DNA of 64,000 nucleotides from Tribonema minus (taxonomy: Eukaryota > Sar > Xanthophyceae > Tribonematales > Tribonemataceae): the NCBI GenBank assembly GCA_017506865.1, contig JAFCMP010000268.1, positions 558,001-622,000 on the forward strand. Reading direction: 5' to 3'. This document shows positions 31,943 to 42,683 of the stretch, piece by piece. Each line of letters starts with the position of its first letter. The stretch's first letter is position 1. The position numbers and the translations under genes were made by a program. The notes beneath the pieces are model-generated. The model did no database searches. It was not told where the DNA came from and saw nothing but the letters and a program-made list of their open reading frames with translations.

Positions 31943-34900
31943 ATGGAGCGCAGGAGGTCCAGCAGGCTGGTTTCTGCTCCTGAGGCAGCAGAGGAGGCTG
32001 CAGCAGCGGCGGCGGAGGAGCCACAGGCAGCAGATGCCGCATCACCATCTCCTCAACATGTCATCGGCGAGCCTCAACCCATGGAAGAAGACGACGGCTC
32101 GTCCGATGCGGCGCCATCGCCCGGAGACGATGGCGATGTCGATAACGGCGAATCATCAGAGGACGAAGTCAGCCTGATGCCGCAGGAGTACAAGGATAAG
32201 TTTGGGGACCTGGTCTGGGCGAAGATGGGACGGTATCCGCCATGGCCTGCCTTGATTTGGGACCCCAGATATGCGCCAGCGGGATCGCGCAAGCAGGCCT
32301 ACCTCAGCTTGCGGAAGAAGTTTTTCACGGTATGGTTCTACGGCAACAATCAGTACGGCTTCATCAGCCCAAAGTGAGTTTCGGCAGCCTCGCTGGCAAG
32401 CAGCACTTATTCGAGTGGCCTCATGCGACTCAAGTGCCCTTGGGCCTCTGCCAGCTATATGATTATTGAGTGCTGAACTGCCGCATGCGTGCTTGCCTGT
32501 GACAGGGGCATCACTGACTTTGACAAAGGCAAGGAGGAGGGCGCATGGCGCAAGCTCAAAGGCAAGCAGCTGAAGGAAATCGAGGAAGCGCTGGCGTTGG
32601 CCAATGCAGCCAGCGAGATGGTGAGTCATCACTAGTTGGCGCTCTGAACAACACATGCGGAAACCGCATGCTGCACTGTTCAGCATGTTGCACGCAGCAG
32701 CTCAGGCCGAGGTCATGCGCACATAAATCACCAACTGCCAAATTGAGCTTGCTGCCGAGCAGCTGTGATGGCCCTCGCGTGGCATCGCTTGGTGTATAAA
32801 ACGTTCAACCAGTCAAGTAGGTGCAATGAGTGGGCAGTGCAGTGCCAATCGCAGGAATCCATCAGAGCAGCGATGTCCAGTTGGTGATCAGCCTACGTGC
32901 GTCGACTGGCGTGGCAATAAGCCACATCAAGCGAGCTACAGCATATCAGCTGCCTCAAGGGCACAGCAGCCATTGCACCAGCGGCTGCTCTGGCACGTTG
33001 CCAAAACGTCGGGCACCATTGCCTGCAGATGTGTTCGCACACGCCTGTGTATTGCTTCTCGTATACATGAACAATGCAGCAACGCGAGTGTGCGCACGCC
33101 TCCTACGGAGCCGTCCCCTCCCCCTCACGACCCCCCCTCCGCTCCCGCACCGCACGCCAGCCCAAGTCGGAGCGCGTCGCGTGGATGCGCTCAACCAGCG
33201 TAAAAGCCGAGGAACCGGCGCCCAAGCGCGCGCCAAAGAAGGCGCCGGGAAAGGCGCCGAAACCCGCCAAAAGCGATGCGAGAAAGGCCAAGGAGGCAGC
33301 GCTCGATGGGGACAGGCCGTCGCCGCCGTCATCCCCCGAGCGCCCCCCTCTTCCCGCTTCTGACAGCGACGGGGGGAGCGATGAGGAACCTTCCGAGGGA
33401 CAGTCCGATGTGGGTGTTTGGTCGGGGTTGCGCTTGGGGGGTGTTTGCTGCGTGGTTGTGCATTTTGCGCACAGTAGTCGGTTGACTCAGCGGCCTCCGC
33501 ACGAGCTGTGTGTGCTGCAGTTGCGCTTTGCAGCGTGCCGAGGCATGCCACGTGAACAAATGCTGAGGCGACAGCCACTGGCCGACCTACTTGGTGCCTG
33601 CACGGGGCGTGTATCTGTCAGGCCGCATGCACCGCCACAGAGCCCTCACCTGCAGCCCACAACACAGCGCCGCTGTGCCGTCAAATCTGATTGGCCTCCC
33701 CCCCCCCCCCCCCCCCCCAACCCCAACACCACTCTCCTTTGCATTTGAGCAGGAGGCCGCATCTGAAGCAGCCCCCTCGGAGCCCTCCTCCGCAGAGGAG
33801 GACGTAGCGGACAACGACTTTGCAGGGAAGGCAGGGGGGCGAAAACGGGCGGGAGGTGGGGAAAAGGGTGGGGGGGCGCGGAAACGCGCGCGAACGGCGG
33901 CCACGCCGCGCGCGAAGCCGGCGGCGCCGCGGCGGCGGGCGCGCGTTGTGGAGAGTGAGGAGGAGGAGGAGGGGGAGGGCGAGGGGGGGGAGAAGGGGGC
34001 GGCGGAGGCGAGGAAGGGGGGGGAGAAGCCGGGGGTGAAGCGCGCGCGGGCGCTGGCGCAGGTCAAGGCGCTGTGCGAGCAGGTACGCGCTAGAGGACTC
34101 ATTCACTCACTCACTCACTCACTCACTCACTCACTCACTCACTCACTCACTCACTCACACATTCATCACTTGTTCAGGTTAAGGCGCTGTGCGAGCAGGT
34201 GCGCGGCGCAGGTGCAAAGAACTCATTCACTCACTCACTCTCTCATCACTCGTTTACTCACCCGCCTCCTCAGTCAGTGCGTCAGAAAACAGGCCAGGGG
34301 CGCTGCGCGAGCGGGTGCACGCGAACATGTCAGCAACGTGCAGTGTGCAACGACTCAGGCACTGAGTGACTGATTGAATTAGTCACTCACTCACTCACTC
34401 ACTCACTCGCTCAGTGTGCGCGCATGAGTAGAGGATGTGCTGCCTGCTGGTAAAAACCGCTGGGCTGTCTGTAATGTGCTCAGCGATAGTTGGCAGTGCC
34501 ACAATGACTCACTGACTCACTCACTCACTCAGACGATCGTTGAGAGTGTACGAGCAGTGTGTACGCAGTGCGTCTGGCAGCACACATGAGAACTGCACGA
34601 AGGAATGGGAATGCTGACAAGAGTTCAAGCCTAAGCTCTTTGAAGGTGCAACCAAGCTGGCCGGCTGTTGCCCAATGGTGGTTCTTACATGGGTGTGTGT
34701 GGGGCAGTATTTCATTTGCTGATGCGAAGGTTCAAGGGGTGCTCAGGGGGTGTTTAATGGTATGGTGCTGGTGGGAAGTTCAAGTTGTCCTACATATGAT
34801 TCAGTCGTACTCATAGCTGACGGCGTCCTTTAAAGAGATACAGCATTGCTGCCATCTGTTAATAGTGCTCGTGTGTGTACGCATGGATCGGCGCTGGTTC

Positions 34901-37900
34901 AAGACATCTCCACACCCACCGCCATCCTCAACCACTCTGCACCCTCTGCAGTCGTCACCGCCGGACAAACTTAATACGGCGATGCAGATACTGTTTGTAA
35001 TGTGCATGTCGACTATCTTGGGCATAGATTCTGCAAGCTTCAGAGTATCACGCTTGTACACATAAGAAGTGCTCTCTCACCCACAGTACCTCATCCTTGA
35101 AGTATATATGTGTGCTGATGCCTTTGATTTTCGCTGCTTCGCTGCTCATGAAGGTCATGGCCATTATCCTCGAGCGCCTGTGCCGCTTGCAGTTGCTGTC
35201 ACCAGTCTATTACGCTTGTGCACTGCACTGGTTTTCACCGACAATCCTGTGCCATCTGCAGTTACTGCCTCTGGAGGAGTATCGGCAGCAGGCGCGGGAG
35301 ATGACCATAATTCCGCCATCAGGGCCCAAGCTTGACAGGAAGAAGCGACAACGTGATGACGGCGCAGGAGGCTCTAAGCGCCTGAGAAAGGATGGCGATG
35401 AGGCGCGGAAAAGGTGCGCTCAACGTCTGAACTTCAACTTTACACTTCAACAGTGGTTGAAGTGGGTTATTCTTATTGTTGTACCAACACCAGCCCGGCT
35501 TATAGACGCGATGACGGCGCAGGAGGCTCTAAGCGCCTGAGAAAGGACGGCGATGAGGCGCGGAAAAGGTGCGTTTGCGTTGCGCTTCATGTATGAACTT
35601 CAACTTTCACTTCAACTGTGGTCAAAGTGGGTTATTATTAACACAAGCTCACAGACGCGATGACGGTGCAGGAGGTTCAAAGACCTGAGAAAGGACAGCG
35701 ATGAGGCGCGGAAAAGGTGCGCTCCGCTCCACGTATGCACTTCAACTTGCACTTCGACTGTGGTCGAAGTGGGTTCAATGTACCAATATCAGCTTGTAGA
35801 CGCGATGCCGACGCAGGAGGCTCTAAGCGCCTGCGAAAGGATGGCGATGAGGCGCGGAAAAAGGTGTGCTACACGTCTGCACTTGAACTCTGCACTTCAA
35901 TTGTCCCTGTGGTGGAAGTAGGTTCTGTGTACCAACGCACACCAGCTTCTATTAGATTTGAATCGGCTTGTGTGCTTGCAGTATCAAAAAGCCTTACAGA
36001 AACTGAAAGGAGCTGATAGACCTTCCTGCAAGCTCTGCTGCTCGCTTGTTAGTTACGCGGCCAGCAAGAAGCAGGCGGCTGTGGGGCGCCAGCTGCTGAT
36101 CAAAGCTGAGGTTCTCCATCCAAATCGCCCCTTTATCTGTTGAACTATCGTCGTTTGCGCGCGCCGTTTGCGCATTAGCAGGGCGTCTGCAGTTGATCAA
36201 CTTGAAGTTTCCATCAATGGTTACCCATATTTCCTGGAACCATTGTGCGCTGTGTGCGCAAGAGCAAGCCAACAAGGCGCAAGCGGAGGCGGAACGTCTG
36301 CAGCTGCTGACCGAAGTGGACTTTTACACTAAAAACGCATACACTTGTTGTTCGCGTACTCTCTGTGCAGTAGCAAGGCAAACAAGAAGCAGGCGGAGGC
36401 GGAGCGCCTGCAGCTGCTGCAGAAGATGCGCACCAGCAGCAGCGAGCCGATATGGAAGCAAATGCGCGATCAGGCGGCCAAGGGCGGCAAGGCGGAGCCA
36501 GAAAAGGGCCCCAAAAAGGTACTTCAAAGCAGATGTCTTCAAGCAATCTCTTGAAGTATGGACATGATCAAGAAATAGCAGGGTGCCGCGTTTCACCACT
36601 GCAGCCCTGGAAGGCTGCCGAAGGCACTGAGTGTATTACTTTGAGTACGCGCATCACCTTAGGGTTAGGGGGGTTAGGGTTAGGGTTAGGTTAGGGTTAG
36701 GGTTAGGGTTAGATTTATACATACAGCAGACAATGCGCACTTCGTCGAGCCACGAGGGCAGCAGTTGAGTAAGAGGCGCGATGTGTGTGAAGTAATGCTA
36801 CACGTGATCAGCAGGCGTGGGTGGAAACATACAGCCATGATTCCGATCCGCCAGGCAACAGACATGCGGCAGCGGAGGATGAAGGCACAGCAGCAGCGTG
36901 CACTCAATGCACCAATACTCAACTACAAGGTGCAAGCGAATGAGTTCAGCGGTACGTGGGTGCACGTCACATCACAGATCTCACGCATGATGAATCCTGC
37001 ATGACAACAAGAAGTCGCGAGTAAACATAGGCAGGTTCAGCGCGTGATTCGCAACGGCGCACTGTGTTATCGTACATGTGCGCTTTCAGAGGCACAGGCG
37101 CGCTGCGCAGCGCTCAGCGTGCCTGCCGGTTCAGCGCTCAGCTATATAATGCGGCACAAGCGCTCGGCATGCCCAACATGTCAGTGCGCAGCAGCGCACA
37201 CATCGCAGCGTGCCCGCCATCTCAGTGCTCAGCAAGCGTGTGCCGTGCACCGCTCAACGTGCCCCGCCAGTCGTTGCTCAGCGGCGCGCTCGATGTCAGT
37301 GCTGAGCAGCGCGCTGCGCAGCGCTCAACGCGTCCCACCATCTCAGTGCTCAGCAGCGCGCTGCGCAGCGCTCAACGTACACGCCATGTCAGTGCTCAGC
37401 AGCAGCAGCGTATCAACGCGCTCTTTGTCAATGCTCTGCTGCTGCTGCTCGCTGCCACACACCAGTCTCAGTTATCCGCGCAGAAGGTTGAGCGCCGCCC
37501 GTGCGCCATGCCAGTGCTCAGCAGCGCGCTGTGCAGCGCTCCAATGTAGCCCGTCAAGTCAGCGCTCAACGGTTCCATTGCTACTGCTCGCTGCCACGCG
37601 CCAGGCTCAGGCGCCGTCTCAGCGCTCCGCAGCAGCGCTCAACACACCCTGCATCTCAGTGCTCAACGTGCTGCTGCTGCTGCTCGCCGCCACACACCCT
37701 GCGTATCAGTGCTCAGTCTTGCTGCTGCTGCTCGCTGCCACACACCAGGCTCAGGCGCCGCCGCAGAAGGCAGCGCCGCCGCCCGCCAACATCAGCAGCG
37801 AGGCGGAGGTGGCGCGCGCGGTGAAACTGTCGGAGCGGCTCAAGGCGGCGCTTGCGCAGCAGCCGCCGGATGCGCAAACAGGTGCATTCGAAGTTTATAG

Positions 37901-40435
37901 TTGAAGTTTAGAGCACCACCAGTTGAAGAACTTGCGATGCAGCCGCCGGATGCGCAAACAGGTGCGTTGAAGTTGAGGGTGCGCAAACAGGGTGTTGAAG
38001 TTCAGAGCACCAGTAGTTGAACTCTGGTAGAGTGGCGGTGGGTGACATTGCGCTCGCGCGGCAGCCGCCGGACGCGCAAACAGGCGCGTTGGAGTTTAGA
38101 GCGGCGCTGATGTTAAGTTGATGTGTGTACACAAAGCCGCTGTGTTTGCCGCCGCCTCCCCCACCCCCCACACCATTGCCATCGCGCAGCGCTGCGCGGC
38201 GCGCGCCCTGGTGACACTGGCAGTGCTGCCGCGCAGCTTTGATCTCGCTGACCTGCTGCGGCGCTCGCACGCCATAGATGCTACAGATGTACTTCAACAT
38301 TGATGTGTTTGCTTGAAGTTCAAGATTGTGCCTCACTGTCGCCCTCGCCGCAGCGCTGCGCGCCCTGGAGAAGCTGGCGGCGCTGCCATGCAGCTTTGGT
38401 CTCGCCGACCTGCCGCAGCTCTCGCGCGCCATGGACGCTGCTGATGTACTTCAACACATTGATGCATGTACTTGAAGTTAAAGTTTGTGACTCCTTTTCC
38501 ATTGTGTCATTGCCGCAGCGCTGCGCGCCCTGGAGAAGCTGGCGGCGCTGCCGCGTGGGCCAGGCCTGGCCGATCTGCTGCAGCGCTCACACGCCATAGA
38601 TGCCGTTAAAATCGCGCGCGATGACAAGGCTGTGGAGACTGCGGAGGCGCGCGCAGCAGCCAAGGTATGTATGTACCAATGCCAGGGGGGAGTTCTGGTA
38701 CTCAGCTGAAACTGCTGGAATGGTGACGCTTGCTGTGCGTCCTTGACCTGAGCGCACCGGGGCACAAAGGGATGCTTTATTCGGCAGCGCAGCGAGAGAT
38801 ACATGCAGCTCTTGGACCCTAGAATGGGGCCACCGGTTCTGGGAGGGTCTACCGCAGGAATGATGCTCTTGGTGCATCCTCATGCTTTCTGCGGCCAAGC
38901 ACGGCAACGTAAGGCATACAGCTTCGACACCAGTACAAGACGCTGGACTCAGGTACCAATGCTGTCAGAGGTCACTTGGCAAGGCCGGTTTGAGCATGCT
39001 GCGGACATGATTTGCAGCAGTGCTTTGTGCGCCATTTGCTCGGGTCAACTCCTTCGTAGCTAAGCACAGAGTCCGCACATTGATTGAGCTGACGAGCGGT
39101 TTATGCGCGTCTACTTGGTGCTCCGAATCCGCTGGGATTCGACAGTTAGCGCATTGCCCCGATTATTGGCGCTCAGGTTGCCTGGTTTAGCCAAGTCACA
39201 AGAGCTCTCGTCAGTGGCTCACCAGTTGAGAAGCACATTTTCTGCTGCTGCTGCTGCAGGCATTGTACAAGGATTGGAAGGCAGCTGTGAGGGAGATCCT
39301 GGAAACGGAGGAGAAAGCAGCAGCGGCGGCGGCAGCGGCGGCGGCAGCAAAGAAGGCAGCAAAAGAGGCTGCAAAGGCCGAAGCTGCAGCAGCAGGCGCA
39401 AAGCAGCCGGCAAAACCAGCATTGCCAACATCCAAGTTGCCCAAGCAACCGAAGCCTGAGGCGAATGCGGAGGTGAAGCCGGAGGTGAAGGCTGAGGCTA
39501 AGCCGGAGGTGAAGGCAGAGGCGGGTGCTGCTGCCAAGAGCGCAGATGCACCTGCTGCAGCAGCAGCGCCCGCTGCTATTGAGCCTGTAGTCAAGGCTGA
39601 ACCTGTTGTCAAGCCTGAGCCAGATGCCGCAGCGGCGGCGCTGGCGGCAGATGTCGAGGGCGCAGCAGCAGCCCCAGATGCGGCGGCGGCGGCAGCAGCG
39701 GAAGCTGCGCCTACAGAAGCAGCGTCAGCAGCAGCAGCGGCGGCAGCAGCCGCAGCGGCGGTGAAAGCGGCGGCGGAGGCGAATGGCGAGCACAAGCAGC
39801 CGACGCCGCCGCATGCGGCGGAGCAGAACGGCGCTGCTGCCGCTGCTGCTGCTGCTGCATCACCAAAGCCTGTCACAAGTACCGCGCCGCCGCTGCCACC
39901 CGCAACAGTTGCCATCACCAATGGAATGGCACCAGCAGCAGCAGCAGCAGCAGAGCCGCTAGCAGCGTCTGCAGAAGCAGCCGCAGCAGCGGCGACAGCA
40001 GCGGACGCTGCCCTGGCGGCGGCGGCAGCGGCAGCACCTGCGGCAGCGGCATTGCCGGCGGCGGCGGGTCCCGCAGCAGCTGCTGCGAAGGGGGCCGCCT
40101 GGCCGCCGCCGCACATAGCGGACGAGTCGCGGCGGCGCACGCTAGAGATGCTGGCAGCAGCGCTCGGCGGCACGGCAGTGGAGCGCACGCGGCGTCTCGC
40201 GGAGGCCATCGAGGAGCAGCTGTTTGCTGCTCACTGCTGCGGGGCGGGGAGCGACGGCGGCGGCGTGTCGCAGGCGTACCGGACGGGCGCGAGAACGGCC
40301 GTGTTTCTTATGGATGCCGAAGTTAGCGGGCCCGTGGGGCGCAAGCTGAGGGATAAGGTGTGCGCGGGGCTGGTGACACCTGGCGATATCGCGGGCAAGA
40401 CGCCGGAGGCCCTCAGGCTGTCGGCCATGGTCTGA
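31943..40435 (+). CDS. PWWP, TFIIS-N and TFIIS-middle-like domain protein
   Basis: Nine exons give 986 residues with consistent phase: 31943-32373, 32506-32620, 33080-33409, 33753-34082, 35262-35413, 36371-36518, 37749-37881, 38519-38664, 39260-40435. Residues about 87-155 are a PWWP domain (KFGDLVWAKMGRYPPWPALI, FTVWFYGNNQYGFISPKGI), known to read methylated histone H3 on nucleosomes. A Lys/Pro and acidic, NLS-like linker follows (APKRAPKKAPGKAPKPAK; KRAGG; ARKRARTAATPRAKP). Residues about 547-610 match the TFIIS N-terminal (LW) domain (ALRALEKLAALP, then ALYKDWKAAVREIL). A long Ala/Glu/Lys low-complexity stretch precedes about residues 884-986, which resemble the TFIIS central domain (SRRRTLEMLAAAL, YRTGARTAVFLM, GPVGRKLRDKVCAGLVTPGD). 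The likely role is chromatin-linked Pol II elongation. The exon 3 acceptor is the least certain junction. Confidence 0.88.
32621..33079. other. Intron 2 of the PWWP gene
   Basis: No gene seen. Alternative acceptors for the next exon occur at several CAGs; 33079/33080 is chosen because it preserves frame and gives the longest open exon into the Lys/Pro-rich block. Confidence 0.45.
33698..33718. repeat. C21 homopolymer
   Basis: Uninterrupted run of 21 C in intron 3 of the PWWP gene, 34 bp before the exon 4 acceptor, so it forms part of the polypyrimidine tract. Confidence 0.9.
34060..34560 (+). repeat. Donor-side exon echoes plus ACTC microsatellite, PWWP exon 4
   Basis: The exon end CAGGTCAAGGCGCTGTGCGA then GCAG recurs at about 34177-34199 as CAGGTTAAGGCGCTGTGCGA, GCAG, with GTGCGC after it. 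A weaker copy lies near 34299-34318. Between them is an ACTC tetranucleotide array at about 34104-34165, with smaller ones near 34228, 34383 and 34507. Confidence 0.88.
35160..35870 (+). repeat. Exon 5 echoes on both sides, PWWP gene
   Basis: An acceptor-side copy near 35175-35210 (GCCTGTGCCGCTTGCAGTTG then CTG) mimics the coding acceptor at 35250-35270. Donor-side copies of the exon 3' half (CGATGACGGCGCAGGAGGCT, then CTAAGCGCCTGAGAAAGG through GAGGCGCGGAAAAG, then GTGCG) lie at about 35508-35571, 35655-35717 and 35801-35865. The period is about 147 bp. All three keep a donor GT, and each is preceded by a TAGA or CAGA that could act as an acceptor. Confidence 0.93.
36050..36425 (+). repeat. 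Acceptor-side exon echo array, PWWP gene exon 6
   Basis: Copies of AGCAAG, AACAAGAAGCAGGCGGAGGC and GGAGCGCCTGCAGCTGCTG lie near 36060-36105 and 36262-36318, before the coding exon start at 36371. The second copy preserves most of the exon start. Confidence 0.85.
36658..36712 (+). repeat. Interstitial TTAGGG array
   Basis: The longest telomere-like tract in the window: about eight TTAGGG-type units with minor variants (one with extra G, one TTAGG). It lies in an intron of the PWWP gene, far from any chromosome end. Confidence 0.9.
37085..38100 (+). repeat. Exon 7 echoes on both sides, PWWP gene
   Basis: Upstream is a dense tract of short units (TCAGTGCTCAGCAGCGCGCT, GCGCAGCGCTCAACG, CGCTGCCACACACCAG) from 37090 to 37748, ending at the coding acceptor. 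The copy near 37580-37612 reads CGCTGCCACGCGCCAGGCTC then AGGCGCC. Downstream, the exon end GCAGCCGCCGGATGCGCAAA then CAG with GTGC recurs near 37935-37965 and 38058-38090. Confidence 0.85.
38170..38600 (+). repeat. Near-complete echoes of the TFIIS-N exon (exon 8)
   Basis: Two copies precede the coding exon. That at about 38345-38445 keeps the acceptor GCCGCAG, the full first half of the exon (CGCTGCGCGCCCTGGAGAAG, CTGGCGGCGCTGCC) and the region encoding GLADLPQLSRAMDA, then runs into intron. That at about 38187-38290 is more diverged. The downstream half of the exon is absent from both. Confidence 0.9.
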
Positions 40436-41354
40436 CGCGCGGCGTCTGCTGCGAAGTGATAGGATAGCGGTGGCCTGTGCCGAAATGAACTACACTGCGC
40501 GCCGCTGTGCCCGTCTTGGTCCGTTTCGCCGCAAGTGTACGACTGGTGTGCTTGCCAGTGATAGAACAGCGGTGGCGCGCGCCATGCCATGCTCCCCGTG
40601 TCCCCCCCCCCCCCCCCCCCCCCCCCAAACCCTCCCCCCCCTCCGTACTGCAGCGTGTACGTACGTACACCCCATGTTGCAGTATTTTTGACTTCCGCGT
40701 CGTTTCACCTTGGTGTTGCTGTGGGTGAGCGAGGCCGCAGGCCTGCACAGGGGCGTCAGGCGCGGCTGTGGCAAATCGCTGTCGCTCTATCGTCAACAGT
40801 ACCCTCGCCGCTCCAGGAACCGACCGGTGTAGCTGCACACACCTGCGAGGTACGTCATGCTCTCCGGGCACGATGGTGGTATTCACTTCTTTGCTGTTGC
40901 TTCTAGCGTGGTACCTGCAGCAGCTGCCGAAAATCGTTGATTTCCTTGAATATTGCAAGGAGTGTCGACTAGTACGCTCTAGCGCGCTCCGAGCCCACAG
41001 AACGCCGTTTTTTATGCCCTCAACATGCGAAACCATCCCCCTGCGTCTCGCGGCGCGCTCGGCTCGGAAACATGGCCGCCCTTGCGCTTGATACCACAAA
41101 TAGTACAGTGCTCATCAGGGGCAGCCAACGCGTCAAGCAGAGCTGTGAGTCCAGGCAAACATGCGCATCACCAAGTTGCAGTTGAACAGAAAACCTCCCA
41201 GGGATACGCAGGAGTACAAATCACCGAGCGCATGCGCATGCGCCGCCGCACTGGTCTGTCGAGCGTTGCTTCTCGCAGAAGCTGGTGCCTGCTTAGCACT
41301 TGCTGCATCGCAGGCTCACCCAGCTCCCGCTCATGCGGCAGGCACACACCGCAT
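40436..41354. other. Intergenic region with a C25 run
   Basis: Between the PWWP gene stop and the U-box-like gene start. It contains a run of 25 C at 40602-40626 and CGTACGTACAC nearby. The reading frame of the next gene is open back to an ATG at 41025, so its first exon may begin earlier than I place it. Confidence 0.5.
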
Positions 41355-42651
41355 ATGATGGCCACGCGGCACCCCCCACGGCCTCGCGATGGGCCCTCCA
41401 CCCCCACCAAAGAACTAACGGTCATGGCCAAGGAGGCAGCAGCCATGGAGGCGGCGGACGCGGCGACGGGCAACGCGCGCCGCGGCACCAAGCGCCTCAA
41501 GAAGAGCCTGAGCATGAGGGGCATGGTGTGCGCGCCGTGGTGCGGCGGCGGCAGCAGCGGCGGCAGCGCCAACACTCGCTGCTCGTGCAGCAGTGCATCA
41601 GCGACGCCGACCACCGACGCCGCCTCCAGCGACTCCAGCGATGATGATGGACGGGACGGCAGCGACGCCCCCCGATCCCTTGCGCTGCTGCCTCAGGAGG
41701 TGCCGCCGTCGCCAGTGTCCAGCCGCACGCGCGCCGCGCTCGCCGCCGCCGCCGCGAGAGCTGCTACTGGCAGCCGCCGCGGCCGCAGCAGCGGCGGCAG
41801 CAGCAGCAGCAGCAGCGGCGGCAGCACGTGCGCAGCAGCGCTTGCCGCTGCCGCCAGAGGCGCGGATGGCGGCAGCGGCAGCGGCAGCGGCGGCAGCAGC
41901 GGCGGCAGCAGCAGCGGCAGCGGCGGCAGCAGCGGCGGCAGCAGCGGTGGCAGCAGCAGCGCTCAGGATGCGCAAGTGCGCGACCCCATTACGCTGGAGG
42001 AGCTGGGAAGCTGCACCTGGGCGTTTGTGCACGGCGGCGGCGGCGGTATGGGCAGCAGCGTTGGCGGCAGCGGCGGCGGCGGCGGCGATGGAGGCAACGG
42101 CGCTGGCGGCAGTGTGACAACGACACCACGGAATGGCAAGAACGGTGAGATGTTGTTCTTGTGCTGCATGTGTTGAGCGTTGATGCTCAGCTTTGCTGTG
42201 AACTGGGTGCTGGTGCTGCTTAAGGTTAGGACTAGGGTAAGGGTTAGTCAGGGTTTGGGTTAGGGTAGCTGCTGCTGGCGCCGCTTGGAGCGTCACTTTA
42301 GCACAACATGCGACTGCTCAGAGGATTACAGCTGTCTCATACTTCTACTTGATGCATGGTGCATCTTCACAATGCGAGTGCTCGCTGCCTTGATCACGAA
42401 ATGTTGCGGGTAATGAAAGCTTTCCGTACGGCCACAATCTGTGAGTGAGTGACCCATGCAAAGAGCGTAGTGTTGCCCAATGAAGCGTCTTCGAGTCAGG
42501 TTTGTAATATAGCACCGTGCCTATCAAACTGTTATGTTGGAATGGCAGCAGCTCGCAGTTAATGAAGTTAGCAGTTGATGCCACTTCAACTTGATACAAG
42601 CTGTGCTGCGCTGCCGCTGCTGCCGGTGCAGCAGCGGCAGCACAGCAGCGG

Positions 42652-42683
<32 letters not shown>

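Noticed and set aside
36658..36712. Chromosome end marked by TTAGGG
   Set aside because: Genes continue on both sides and the tract is only about 55 bp, so it is interstitial.
38803..39063. Open frame with SFDTSTRRWTQVP, faintly kelch-like
   Set aside because: A single short motif inside an intron of the PWWP gene, with no neighbouring kelch blades or splice support.
39211..40209. 332-codon minus-strand open frame, mostly Ala
   Set aside because: It is antisense to the last exon of the PWWP gene; GCN/CAG repeats are open in several frames, and the sense frame carries the TFIIS-like domains.
41598..42296. 232-codon minus-strand Ala-rich frame
   Set aside because: Antisense shadow of the repeat-rich first exon of the U-box-like gene, with no motif of its own.
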